Positions 51,405-60,306 of a stretch of 64,000 bases of DNA are shown in pieces (positions within the stretch are counted from its first letter, which is position 1; each line of letters begins with the position of its first letter). A model generated the notes under the pieces. It saw only the letters and a program-made list of their open reading frames with translations, was not told where the DNA came from and did no database searches. The DNA is from Burkholderia sp. (GTDB lineage: Bacteria; Pseudomonadota; Gammaproteobacteria; Burkholderiales; Burkholderiaceae). The DNA lies in NCBI GenBank assembly GCA_031253835.1, contig JAIRVP010000032.1, positions 91,354 through 155,353 of the forward strand, written 5' to 3'. Position numbers and translations under genes: made by a program.

Positions 51405-51713
51405 TCAATACTGCGACGATGGCGGCGTACCCGGTTGCGGCGGGTCGCCCTGCACACCGTTCGGCCCCGGCGGCGGCACATCGGCCGGTTCGCCGCCGGC
51501 CGCGCCCTGCGGCATCATGTTGCCCGGCGACGGACGCGTCTCGACCCGCGTATTGGCGTCCGGCATCGTCGCGGTCGGCGGCGCCGCGCGGCCGTCCGGC
51601 GGTGCGGGCGGCGCCACCCGCGCGCCGTAGGGGGTAGCTTGCGAGCACGCGACCAGCGCGCATGCGGCAGCAATCACGCATGCGCCCACGCGTATCGTCC
51701 GGATCGGTTTCAT
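51405..51713 (-). CDS. Small Pro-rich lipoprotein, 102 aa
   Basis: The signal peptide TIRVGACVIAAACALVAC ends in a lipobox (LVAC), giving a lipid-anchored Cys at about residue 23. The mature part is short, disordered and rich in Pro, Gly and Ala (PPGPNGVQGDPPQPGTPPS). It is probably an outer-membrane or periplasmic tether. The family is not recognised. GGATTCCG precedes the ATG at 51713; it is divergent from the CBS-domain gene. Confidence 0.7.
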   Translation of the reverse strand: MKPIRTIRVGACVIAAACALVACSQATPYGARVAPPAPPDGRAAPPTATMPDANTRVETRPSPGNMMPQGAAGGEPADVPPPGPNGVQGDPPQPGTPPSSQY

Positions 51714-51886
51714 CGGAATCCTCCTTGAGTCCGCGGCGTGCGCGGAGCCGGTCGAATCGGTTCGCAGCGTATCCGCAATCCGCGTGCCGCACGCGCTCGG
51801 CAAACGACCTGCAGTGCGTGCCGGACGGCATGCGGCTTGCTGATCCGCCGGTGTATCGCCCGCTCCCAACCCGCAAGGAGGATGTC

Positions 51887-52318
51887 ATGCATCGCGTGAA
51901 CGAAATCATGTCGCGGGACGTCGTGCGCATCGCGCCGACCGATTCGATCCGTCATGCCGCGCAACTGATGGCGCGCCATGACATCGGCGCGCTGCCCGTG
52001 TGCGACAACGACCGGCTGGTCGGGATGGTGACGGATCGCGATCTCGCGGTGCGCGCGATCTCGGCCGGCAAGCCGCCGGAGACGCGAATTCACGAAGTTG
52101 CGTCAGGCCCGGTCGAATGGTGTTTCGACGACGATGCGCTGGACGAGATCCAGCACTACATGGCCGACGCGCAACTGCGCCGCCTGCCGGTCGTCGATCG
52201 CGGCAAGCGGCTGGTCGGCATGCTGTCGCTCGCGGATATCGCGACGCGCACGGCCGGCCCCGCGCGCGACGACGTCGCGAACACGCTCGAACGCGTGTCG
52301 CAACCGACGCGGACGTAA
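51887..52318 (+). CDS. CBS-domain protein (tandem pair)
   Basis: A 143-aa protein made of two CBS motifs: VNEIMSRDVVRIAPTDSIRH ... DIGALPVCDNDRLVGMVTDR and DEIQHYMADAQLRRLPVVDR ... RLVGMLSLADIATR. Tandem CBS proteins bind adenosine nucleotides and often serve as energy-status or stress sensors. AAGGAGG precedes the ATG. It is convergent with the hybrid kinase (8 bases between stops). Confidence 0.92.
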   Translation: MHRVNEIMSRDVVRIAPTDSIRHAAQLMARHDIGALPVCDNDRLVGMVTDRDLAVRAISAGKPPETRIHEVASGPVEWCFDDDALDEIQHYMADAQLRRLPVVDRGKRLVGMLSLADIATRTAGPARDDVANTLERVSQPTRT

Positions 52319-52326
52319 CGACGACG

Positions 52327-54645
52327 TCAGCCGTCGTGCTGCGTCACGCGCATGATCTTGTCCGCCAGTTCGCGCACGTCGACCGGCTTGCACAGATAGC
52401 CGTCGAACCCGGCCTCGAGCGCGCGGCGTTCGTCGGCGAGGCCCGCATGCGCGGTGACGGCCAGCACGCGCACGTCGGGCGGGCCACCGTTGCCGTTCGT
52501 GCCGTCGCGCCGCAACGCATCGAGCAGCCAGAAGCCGTCGCCGTCCGGCATCGCGAGATCCGACAGCACGACGGTCGGGCGCATGCCCGCAGCCACGGCA
52601 AGCGCCTCGCGGCCTGTCGACGCGATCGCGACGGCCGCACCGAACGTCGTCAGCGCGGCCGTAAGGCTTTCGCGCGTCGTCGCATCGTCGTCGACGATCA
52701 GGATGCGTTGCGTGTCGAGCAGCGGCGTATCGCGATGCCCGTCCGCATGCGCGATGCCCCACGCCGTCGCGCCGTTCGTGCGCCAGCCGGCCGGCAGCGT
52801 CACCGTGAACGTCGCGCCGCGATGGCGGCCCGCGCTCCTGACGGTCACGCTGCCGCCATGCAGCTCGGCGATATGCCGCACGATCGACAGGCCGAGGCCC
52901 AGCCCGCGCCGCGACGACACCGGCGAATCGTCCGCGCGGCGGAACATGTCGAACAAGTACGGCAGGAACGCCGGCACGATGCCCTGCCCCGTGTCGGACA
53001 CGGTCAGCACCGCCTGCGTGCCGTCGCGCGCGAGCCGGACCGTCACGCGACCGTTGCCCGGCGTGAACTTGAGCGCATTCGACACGAGGTTCGACAGCAT
53101 CTGCCGCAGCCGCTCGGCATCGCCCGACACGACGCAGGTCGTGGCCGCGCAGTCGAATTCGAGCGCGATGCCGGCCGACGACGCGGCCGTCTGGAACGCG
53201 ACGACCGAATCGGAGAACAATCGCACGAGATCCACCGGCATCGCATCGAGCTGCAGCTTGCCGGTCGCGAGCGACGACGCATCGAGGATGTCGCCGACCA
53301 TGCGCGTGAGCGAGCGCGCGCTGCGGTCGATCGCGTCGATGGCCTGCTGCTGCAACGCGTTGTCGCCCGAATTGCGCAGCACCTCGACCCAGCCGTAGAT
53401 CACGTTCAGCGGCGTGCGCAGTTCGTGCGATACGGTCGCCAGGAGTTCGTCCTTCAGGCGGTTCGACGTATCGGCCTGGTCGCGCGCATCGCGCGCACCT
53501 TGCAGCGAGCGCTGCGCACGCAGGTCGCGGCGGCGTTGCGCGCCGGCCTCGCGCAGCGTCAGCGACAGCGCGACGCAGGCGCGCGCATCGCCGCGCACGG
53601 GGCCCGCCGACACCGTCGCGCGAAAGCGCCGGCCGTCACGCCGCACGCACAGCAGATCGATCGGCCCGACCGCTTCGCGCATGTCGTCGAACGCTTCGGC
53701 AAACGGCTTGCGCCTCAGCCAGCGCATCGCGATCAGCGATTCGAACGTGCGCCCGCGTGCATCGCTTTCCGTGTAGCCGAACATGCGCTGCGCGGCCGGA
53801 TTCCAGCTGACGACGCGGCCGTCGATGTCGATGCCGACGATCGCGTCCGGCGATGCGTCGACGACGGCGCGTTGCAACCGCGCCGCATCGGCGCGCGCGC
53901 GATCGGCGCCGGCATTGCGCAGCAGCAGCACGGCGCCGTCGACGTTGCCGTCGACGTTGCCGTCCGCATCACCGAGCGGCGACGCAACCTCGACGACCGG
54001 CACCGGCTCGCCGCCGTCCGCCTGCAGCCAGTGACGATCCGACACGACGCCCGCGCCGCCGAGCGCGAGATCGAGCGGCGTCGCGCTGACGCGCCGGCCA
54101 TCGCGATCGACGATCCGCAACACGTCGCGCGCGGCACGGCCGATCGCGTCGTCCGGCCGGCAGCCGACAAGCGCCGCCGCGGCCTCGTTGAGGTAGCTGA
54201 TGCGTCCGTTCGTGTCGGTGGCCATCACGCCATGCGGCAGCGCCTGCAGCACTGCGTCGAGCCGCCGGCGCGATGCCGCTTCACGCCGGCCGGCGGCATC
54301 GTTGGTGAGCCGCGCGTGACGCAGCATCGACGCGATCGCACACGCGAGCGCGCAGACCAGCACGAAGGTGCCGAGCCGCACGAGCCGCTCGGACAGCGGC
54401 TGCGTATAGGCGGCGGGATCGGACAGGAACAGCGTCCACACGAGCAGGCCGCTGACCGCGGTCGCGACCATCCCGAACAGGAACGACGTCGCCCATGCGA
54501 CACCCGCGAGCAGCGGGTAATACAGGACGAGCGGCAGGTTCACGCCGCCGAAGCGGATCGCGAGCGCCTGCAGCACGGTCGCGATCGCAACCAGCATCAC
54601 GGCCGTCACGTAGTTGCCGGTGCGTGTCCGCGAGAGATCAGTCAT
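52327..54645 (-). CDS. Hybrid sensor histidine kinase
   Basis: A 772-aa membrane kinase. Residues about 15-110 form a four-helix membrane domain like DUF4118. Two PAS domains follow (about 125-240 and 255-370). HisKA has the phospho-His at about 407 in ATVSHELRTPLNVIYGW. The ATPase domain has NLVSNALKFTP, SDTGQGI and GLGLGLSIVR. The C-terminal receiver has ILIVDDDATTRES and phospho-acceptor Asp at about 696 (SDLAMPDGDG), with Lys in LCKPVD. It sits 36 bases after the sigma-54 response regulator on the same strand and is its likely partner. A short in-frame tandem repeat encodes GNVDGNVDG between the PAS domains. Confidence 0.95.
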   Translation of the reverse strand: MTDLSRTRTGNYVTAVMLVAIATVLQALAIRFGGVNLPLVLYYPLLAGVAWATSFLFGMVATAVSGLLVWTLFLSDPAAYTQPLSERLVRLGTFVLVCALACAIASMLRHARLTNDAAGRREAASRRRLDAVLQALPHGVMATDTNGRISYLNEAAAALVGCRPDDAIGRAARDVLRIVDRDGRRVSATPLDLALGGAGVVSDRHWLQADGGEPVPVVEVASPLGDADGNVDGNVDGAVLLLRNAGADRARADAARLQRAVVDASPDAIVGIDIDGRVVSWNPAAQRMFGYTESDARGRTFESLIAMRWLRRKPFAEAFDDMREAVGPIDLLCVRRDGRRFRATVSAGPVRGDARACVALSLTLREAGAQRRRDLRAQRSLQGARDARDQADTSNRLKDELLATVSHELRTPLNVIYGWVEVLRNSGDNALQQQAIDAIDRSARSLTRMVGDILDASSLATGKLQLDAMPVDLVRLFSDSVVAFQTAASSAGIALEFDCAATTCVVSGDAERLRQMLSNLVSNALKFTPGNGRVTVRLARDGTQAVLTVSDTGQGIVPAFLPYLFDMFRRADDSPVSSRRGLGLGLSIVRHIAELHGGSVTVRSAGRHRGATFTVTLPAGWRTNGATAWGIAHADGHRDTPLLDTQRILIVDDDATTRESLTAALTTFGAAVAIASTGREALAVAAGMRPTVVLSDLAMPDGDGFWLLDALRRDGTNGNGGPPDVRVLAVTAHAGLADERRALEAGFDGYLCKPVDVRELADKIMRVTQHDG

Positions 54646-54681
54646 CGGTCGCGCTCCTGCCGGCCGGTTCGGTCAGCGGCA

Positions 54682-56049
54682 TCAGGACTCCGGCTTGTCC
54701 GCTTCGTCTTCGAGCTGCGCGAGCCGGTTGTAGATCGTCTTCAGGCTGACGTCGAGCACCTCGGCCGCCTGCGCCTTCACCCCGCCGCATTGCGCGATCG
54801 TGCCGAGGATCAGCCGCCGGTCGACTTCCTCGAGCGGTGTGCCGAACGGTACGGTCACGCGATCCTCGTGCGAATCGGCCAGGCTCGACAGCTCGTCCAT
54901 GATCGGCGGCGGCAGCGTGTCGATCACGTCGCCGTCGCTGAAGATGCTCGCGCGCTGCACGAAGTTGCGCAGCTCGCGCACATTGCCGGGCCATGCATGG
55001 GTTTTCAGCGCATCGCGCGCGGCCGGCGCGAAACGCAGGTTGCGGCCGCCTTCCTCGTTGAATTGCTGCAGGAACGCGTCGGCCAGCATCGGGATGTCGT
55101 CGCCGCGATCGCGCAGCGACGGCAGCGGGATCGGGAACACGTTGATCCGGTGGAACAGGTCGGGCCGCAGCTTGCCGTCGGCCATCGCGGCTTCCGGATC
55201 GCGGTTCGTCGCGGCGACGATGCGCACGTCGACGTCGATCTCGCGCGTCGACCCGAGCCGCGTGAGACGCCCCGTTTCCAGCACGCGCAGCAGCTTGACC
55301 TGCGATTCGGGCGGCATCTCGGTGATCTCGTCCAGAAACAGCGTGCCGCCGTCCGCGCGTTCGAAAAAGCCCTTGTGCTGGCGCTCGGCGCCGGTGAAGC
55401 TGCCGCGGTCGTGGCCGAACATCTCGCTCTCGACGAGGTTCGCGGCGATCGCACCGCAGTTCACCGCGAGGAACGGACCGCGGCGGCGCAGGCTCAGGTC
55501 GTGCACGGTTTGCGCGGCCAGCTCCTTGCCGGTGCCCGATTCGCCGGTGAGCAACACCGATGCCTCGGTACGCGCGACGCGGCCGATCGCGTCGTAGACG
55601 GCCTGCATCGCGGGCGAGCTGCCGAGCATGCGGCCGAAACGGCCGAGACGCTGCAGTTCCGAGCGCAGCTCGGCGATTTCCTCATGGAGTGCGGTCGTGC
55701 GCGGCACGCGCGCGAAGATGCTGTTCAGCCGCTGCATGTTCAGCGGCTTCACCAGGTAGTCGGTCGCCCCGCGCCGCAGTGCGTCGATCGCGGTTTCGAG
55801 GCTTGCGTGACCGGTGGTCAGCACCATTTCGCAGTGCGAACGCTTCGGCAACGCATCGAACAGGTCCATCCCGTTGCCGTCCGGCAGCACGAGATCGCAC
55901 AGCACGAGATCGGGGGTATTCGTCGTGACGAGCGTGCGCGCTTCTTCGAGCGTCGCGGCCGTATCGCACGCGAGTTGCTGCGTGCGCGCAAGCGCCGCGA
56001 GCATGGTCCGCGTATCGGCGTCGTCTTCGACGATCAGGACATAAGGCAT
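54682..56049 (-). CDS. Sigma-54-dependent response regulator (NtrC family)
   Basis: A 455-aa activator. The receiver holds Asp52 in LVLCDLVLPDGNGMD and Lys101 in YLVKPLN. The AAA+ domain has Walker A GESGTGKE (169-176), Walker B GGTLFLDEITEMP and R-finger region FHRINVFPIPLPSLRDR. The sigma-54-contact loop is GSFTGA (216-221) instead of the usual GAFTGA. The C-terminal Fis-type HTH is GGVKAQAAEVLDVSLKTIYN. It activates RpoN promoters when phosphorylated. Gene order regulator-kinase on one strand suggests an operon; rpoN is 3.5 kb further along. Confidence 0.95.
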   Translation of the reverse strand: MPYVLIVEDDADTRTMLAALARTQQLACDTAATLEEARTLVTTNTPDLVLCDLVLPDGNGMDLFDALPKRSHCEMVLTTGHASLETAIDALRRGATDYLVKPLNMQRLNSIFARVPRTTALHEEIAELRSELQRLGRFGRMLGSSPAMQAVYDAIGRVARTEASVLLTGESGTGKELAAQTVHDLSLRRRGPFLAVNCGAIAANLVESEMFGHDRGSFTGAERQHKGFFERADGGTLFLDEITEMPPESQVKLLRVLETGRLTRLGSTREIDVDVRIVAATNRDPEAAMADGKLRPDLFHRINVFPIPLPSLRDRGDDIPMLADAFLQQFNEEGGRNLRFAPAARDALKTHAWPGNVRELRNFVQRASIFSDGDVIDTLPPPIMDELSSLADSHEDRVTVPFGTPLEEVDRRLILGTIAQCGGVKAQAAEVLDVSLKTIYNRLAQLEDEADKPES

Positions 56050-56832
56050 CGTCGCTCCTGGTGAAGCGGCCCGGCGCACAGGTCGGCCGAAACCGCGGCG
56101 GGGTGCAGCGCGGTCCGGCCGCCGCTTGCGCGACGACACTTCACGATCGATGCGCTCGTGCGGACTGGCTGCCCTCCCGTGAAAAGCGGTCCTTATCAGT
56201 ATAGAAGAGGCATGTCGCGCATTCGCCGATCATCGAATAAATCTATCCGTGCACGTGACCCGCATTGCCAGATTCAATGCATCGCAATCGGTAAGAACGT
56301 CATCGTCGTTGCACCGATCATACGTCGTTTGAGCGGCGCAGCCGTCACTTCTGCACGATTTGCAGAGACATGCGGTCAAAACGCCCTGCTCGATTTTTCG
56401 CATGTTGAAACCCGTCAGGGACGGTTCCCGTTCGATTCGGACCCTGCCGCAAAACATCGCGCGCGTGCCCGCTGTGCCGCTGTATCTGGACGCACGGCCG
56501 ATAATTCTGTAAGCTTCGGCGCCTCGGCAGCCTCCGTGCTGCGCGACATTTCCCCGCTTTCTCCCCGAATTCCCCGAGATTCCTATGTAGCGCCTCGCGA
56601 ACCACCCATCGTCATCCAGCCTGACCGACAGGGGGTTCGCGTACCCGCTCTGTGCATGCCCGCGCATTCGCGCGCCGGCCGCACATCGCCTTTTCGTTTT
56701 CGAAGCCGCTACAGCCGCCGCGCGTGCAGCCGTTGCCGCCGTGCGCGGCCGCACAGCGCATCGCATCGCCTTCGTCTCGAACCGCGCCCCTGACGGTCCT
56801 CTGGTCCGTCATCCATTTTTATTGCCATCGCC
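56050..56832. other. 783-base intergenic region between the activator and the SulP gene
   Basis: The two genes are divergent, so promoters for both lie here. Bases about 56200-56420 are less GC-rich than average. A loose -24/-12-like sequence, CGGCAGC-CTCC-GTGCT at 56525-56540, is present but deviates in the -24 element and is far from the SulP start. I see no convincing gene, RNA or repeat. Confidence 0.45.
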
Positions 56833-58314
56833 ATGCAGACCCGTTCCCTTCGCGACGAATGGTTTTCCAATCTCCGCGCCGATCTTCTCGCCGGCACGGT
56901 CGTTGCGCTCGCACTCATCCCCGAAGCGCTCGCGTTCTCGATCATCGCGGGTGTCGACCCGAAAGTCGGCCTTTACGCCGCGTTCAGCATCGCCGTCGTG
57001 TCCGCGATCGCGGGCGGCCGCCCCGGCATGATCTCGGCGGCCACCGGTGCCGTCGCACTCGTGATCGCGTCGCTCGTCAAGCACCACGGCGTCGAATACG
57101 TGCTCGCCACCGGCATCCTCGCAGGGCTGCTGCAGATCGGCGCCGGCCTGCTGAAGCTCGGCACGCTGATGCGCTTCGTGTCGCGCTCCGTGATCACCGG
57201 TTTCGTGAACGCGCTCGCGATCCTGATCTTCCTCGCGCAGCTGCCGCAACTGCACGACGTGCCGGCCCATGTGTACGCGATGGTCGCGGGCGGCCTCGCG
57301 ATCATCTACCTGCTGCCGCGCGTGACGCGCGCGGTGCCGTCGCCGCTCGTGTGCATCGTCGTGCTGACGGCCATTTCGATGGCGCTGCACCTGAAGCTGC
57401 CGACCGTCGGCGACATGGGCGCGTTCCCGGACCGGCTGCCGTCGTTCGCGCTGCCGCACGTGCCGTTCACGCTCGACACGCTGCGCATCATCTTTCCGTA
57501 TGCGGCCGGCGTCGCCGTGGTCGGCCTGCTCGAATCGCTGATGACGGCCGCGATCGTCGACGACTTCACCGATACGCCGAGCAACAAGAACCGCGAATGC
57601 GGCGGCCAGGGGATCGCGAACATCGCGGCCGGCCTGCTCGGCGGAATGCCCGGCTGCGCGATGATCGGGCAGACCGTCATCAACATCAAATCGGGCGGGC
57701 GCGGGCGGCTGTCGACGTTCGTCGCGGGCGTGTTCCTGCTCGTGCTGGTGGTGTTCCTCGGCCCGTGGGTGCGGCAGATTCCGATGGCCGCGCTCGTCGC
57801 GGTGATGATCATGGTGTCGATCAGCACGTTCAGCTGGCGTTCGCTCGCGAACCTGCGCACACACCCGACAAGTTCGTCGTTCGTGATGGTGGCGACCGTC
57901 GCCGTCGTGGTCGCGACCGGCAACCTCGCGATCGGCGTCGGGATCGGCGTGCTGCTGAGCGCGTTGTTCTTCGCGTCGAAGGTGCAGCGCGTGCTGCGCG
58001 TGGAATCGTCGCGCGACGACGCGCACGGCGAGCGCCGCTACGTCGTGCGCGGGCAGGTGTTCTTCGCGTCGTCGGAAGCGTTCGTGTCGGCGTTCGACTT
58101 CAAGGAGCCGGTGAAGCTGGTGCGGCTCGACCTGTCGCACGCGCACTTCTGGGACATCACCGCGATCGATGCGCTCGACCGGATCGTCCACAAGTTCCGC
58201 CGCAACGGAATCGACGTCGACGTACACGGCCTGAATCGCGCGAGCGCGACGATGATCGACAAGTATGCGACGCACGACAAGGCGGGCGCTCAGGCGGAAG
58301 TCGCCGCGCACTGA
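56833..58314 (+). CDS. SulP-family inorganic anion transporter
   Basis: A 493-aa permease with 10-12 transmembrane segments. The SulP signature is in [20 protein letters not shown] and [20 protein letters not shown], followed by [35 protein letters not shown] lies in the central part. The C-terminal about 100 residues form a STAS-like domain ([20 protein letters not shown]). Bacterial SulP proteins import bicarbonate, sulfate or dicarboxylates; the substrate here is not certain. The ATG at 56833 is the first in a good context. Confidence 0.93.
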   Translation: MQTRSLRDEWFSNLRADLLAGTVVALALIPEALAFSIIAGVDPKVGLYAAFSIAVVSAIAGGRPGMISAATGAVALVIASLVKHHGVEYVLATGILAGLLQIGAGLLKLGTLMRFVSRSVITGFVNALAILIFLAQLPQLHDVPAHVYAMVAGGLAIIYLLPRVTRAVPSPLVCIVVLTAISMALHLKLPTVGDMGAFPDRLPSFALPHVPFTLDTLRIIFPYAAGVAVVGLLESLMTAAIVDDFTDTPSNKNRECGGQGIANIAAGLLGGMPGCAMIGQTVINIKSGGRGRLSTFVAGVFLLVLVVFLGPWVRQIPMAALVAVMIMVSISTFSWRSLANLRTHPTSSSFVMVATVAVVVATGNLAIGVGIGVLLSALFFASKVQRVLRVESSRDDAHGERRYVVRGQVFFASSEAFVSAFDFKEPVKLVRLDLSHAHFWDITAIDALDRIVHKFRRNGIDVDVHGLNRASATMIDKYATHDKAGAQAEVAAH

Positions 58315-58347
58315 ACGTGCGACCGCGCGGCCTGCGCGCGACGTCGG

Positions 58348-58809
58348 TCAGTCGGTCGCAGCGCTGCCGCCGTCGCGCGCCTTCGAAATCGCTTCGACGA
58401 GTTTCAGTTCGTCGTCGATCGACAGCGTCGTGTCGGTCACTTCGCCGCCGAACGGCGCCAGCGCCGCACTCAGCGCGTAGATGTCGAGCTGCGTCGCCGC
58501 GAGCCCGAGCGATACGGTGCCGGGGCGCGCCTTGCGCGCGACGCGGTCGGCCAGCGCGTCGTCCACCGGCCGCTCGCGCCACGCGTCGAGCGACGATTCG
58601 ATGTGCTCGACCACGCTGTCGAGCAGCGATCCGGACGACACGCGGCCGGGATCGACCGAATGCGTGCGCAACTGTCCGTCGGTCGTACATTCGACGATCA
58701 CGACGCCCGACAGCGCGACGACGTGCCGGTCGCGCAACGTGCCAAGTTCGGCCATCACGCGCCGGGCCGCGTCGAGATCGGGATAGGACAACACGATCAG
58801 CGTGTTCAT
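58348..58809 (-). CDS. DUF1269-like protein, 153 aa
   Basis: It starts MNTLIVLSYPDLDAARRVMA (ATG 58809, GGAG 6 bases upstream). The layout of a ferredoxin-like beta-alpha start, LRDRHVVALSGVVIVEC, a helical middle and a final LVEAISKARDG recalls DUF1269 proteins, though the usual Gly-rich membrane helix pair is missing. Function is unknown. It is convergent with the SulP gene (33 bases between stops). Confidence 0.6.
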   Translation of the reverse strand: MNTLIVLSYPDLDAARRVMAELGTLRDRHVVALSGVVIVECTTDGQLRTHSVDPGRVSSGSLLDSVVEHIESSLDAWRERPVDDALADRVARKARPGTVSLGLAATQLDIYALSAALAPFGGEVTDTTLSIDDELKLVEAISKARDGGSAATD

Positions 58810-58854
58810 CAGCCACTCCATGCAATCAAACGGCCGCGACCCGGCACGCCGCGC

Positions 58855-59493
58855 TCAATGCGGCAGCCCGAACGCGGCCTTCAGGCTCGCGACGATCATC
58901 TGCATCGCGATCGCCGCGAGAATCATCCCCATCAACCGCTGCGTGACGGCCGTCACGCGCGGCGACAGGTAATGGCCGATCAGCGGCGCCGACAGCAGCG
59001 AGACGGCCAGCAGCACGAGAAACGCGGCCAGCCCGAGCGCGAACGCGAATTCCTGCCCGGTCGAGAACGCACCGTGCCCGAGCACGATCATCGTCGCGAT
59101 CGTGCCGGGGCCGACCAGCAGCGGAATCGTCAGCGGATAGATCGCGACGCTCTCGGCCGCCGCCGGATCGGCGCCTTCGTCGGCGCCAGGCGCATGCTGG
59201 CGGCTCGGCGCACCATGCAGCATCGACAGCGCGATCAGCAGCACCAGCAGCCCGCCCGCGAGGCGGAAATCGTCGATCGTCAGGCCGAACACGTGCAGGA
59301 TCGCGCCGCCCGCGACGGCCGACACGATGCAGCCGACCGACACGCCGATCGCAGCCGTCAGCGCGACCTTGCGGCGCACGCCGTCCGCCGCGCCTTCGGT
59401 CAGCGACAGGAACACCGGGATGTTCGCGATCGGGTTCATGATCGCGAACAGCGCCGCGAACACCTTGATGGAAAAGGTCAGGTCGAAGGCCAC
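58855..59493 (-). CDS. MarC/UPF0056 family membrane protein
   Basis: A 212-aa protein with six helices. The start FDLTFSIKVFAALFAIMNPI and NIPVFLSLTEGA are the MarC signature; IYPLTIPLLVGPGTIATMIV is the second conserved block. A variable Asp/Ala-rich loop (HAPGADEGADPAAAE) sits between the halves. MarC was once linked to multidrug resistance, but its function is unproven. A GTG at 59493 behind GGGAG is the start; no ATG is suitable. Confidence 0.9.
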   Translation of the reverse strand: MAFDLTFSIKVFAALFAIMNPIANIPVFLSLTEGAADGVRRKVALTAAIGVSVGCIVSAVAGGAILHVFGLTIDDFRLAGGLLVLLIALSMLHGAPSRQHAPGADEGADPAAAESVAIYPLTIPLLVGPGTIATMIVLGHGAFSTGQEFAFALGLAAFLVLLAVSLLSAPLIGHYLSPRVTAVTQRLMGMILAAIAMQMIVASLKAAFGLPH

Positions 59494-59615
59494 AGGGTCG
59501 CTCCCGTATCGGGCGGCAGGTCGAGGATGGATTCGGGCCGGTTTCCGGTGCGCGGCGCGCGCCATGCTGATACGATCGACGCACCGCGTTCACGCACGAC
59601 GGAGGGCCCCGACCG

Positions 59616-59837
59616 ATGCAAGCCACCGACACCTTCATGGATCACGAGATTCGCGTCGAAGCGACGCGCAACGCGAACGGCGCGTGGGTCGCGCAGGTGC
59701 GGATCTTCCGCGACGGCGCGCCGGTCGTCGACCTGCCCGCGCCCGAGCTCGTCACGCCCGAATGGCTCACATGCGACGAGGCGCTGCGCGGCGGGATCGA
59801 CCAGGGCCGCGTGATCATCAAGACGCGCGACCGGTAA
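59616..59837 (+). CDS. Small conserved protein, 73 aa (paralogue of the gene at 47396)
   Basis: MQATDTFMDHEIRVEATRNA is followed by NGAWVAQVRIFRDGAPVVDL and TPEWLTCDEALRGGIDQGRV. About half of the residues match the 80-aa protein at 47.4 kb. GGAGG precedes the ATG by about 10 bases; an internal ATG seven codons on is possible. Function is unknown, but the duplicated presence in this block suggests a role in the same response. Confidence 0.65.
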   Translation: MQATDTFMDHEIRVEATRNANGAWVAQVRIFRDGAPVVDLPAPELVTPEWLTCDEALRGGIDQGRVIIKTRDR

Positions 59838-59886
59838 CGTCGCGCGATTCATCGGCGCAGCGCCGGCCGGCATCGCACCGCGCGGT

Positions 59887-60264
59887 TCATGCATCGAAAT
59901 CGAGGTCGCCGATCAGGATCTCGCGGTCGCGCTGGGTCCGCGAGCTGAAATCGACCGGCAATTCCATCTGCCAGCGCTCGATCGTGACCGGCAGCGCCGC
60001 GAGATAGCGGTCGAAGCGGCTGCGGTCGGGCTCGGCCAGCAGACCGGCGATCGCCTCGTCGCGCCACGCGAGCCGCGCATTCAGCCGGTTCGGCAGCCCG
60101 ACCGTCGACGTCAGGCCGATGACATCGACGCAGGTCGGACTGCCCTGACCGTCGTGCGGCACGACGTCGACCTTCACTTCGCCGGGCTGGTACAGGCCGA
60201 GCAGGCGCGCCGCGATGCGCGGCGCGAACTCGGTTTCGAAACGGGCACGGGCATCAGGATTCAT
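59887..60264 (-). CDS. Small hypothetical protein, 125 aa
   Basis: MNPDARARFETEFAPRIAAR, LLGLYQPGEVKVDVVPHDGQ and the end RDREILIGDLDFDA. It is a mixed alpha/beta protein without signal peptide. It resembles small proteins confined to Burkholderia, perhaps DUF5594, but I am not sure. It follows the Rieske-FAD oxidoreductase gene direction-wise (same strand, 42 bases downstream) and may be co-transcribed. Confidence 0.6.
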   Translation of the reverse strand: MNPDARARFETEFAPRIAARLLGLYQPGEVKVDVVPHDGQGSPTCVDVIGLTSTVGLPNRLNARLAWRDEAIAGLLAEPDRSRFDRYLAALPVTIERWQMELPVDFSSRTQRDREILIGDLDFDA

Positions 60265-60306
60265 TGCTTCTCCATTCCAGGTTCGGATTGTGTCGTCACG
60301 CCGCTG

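Noticed and set aside
52000..56064. A 1354-codon open frame on the + strand
   Set aside because: It runs antisense to the hybrid kinase and the sigma-54 activator, both with clear domains. It is Arg/Ala/His-rich with no motifs, as expected of antisense frames in GC-rich coding DNA.
56892..56907. CGGCACG-GTCG-TTGCG, a very good -24/-12 match
   Set aside because: It lies inside the SulP coding sequence just after its start and points downstream into the same gene. It shows that such matches occur by chance in this GC-rich DNA, so only intergenic sites were retained, with modest confidence.
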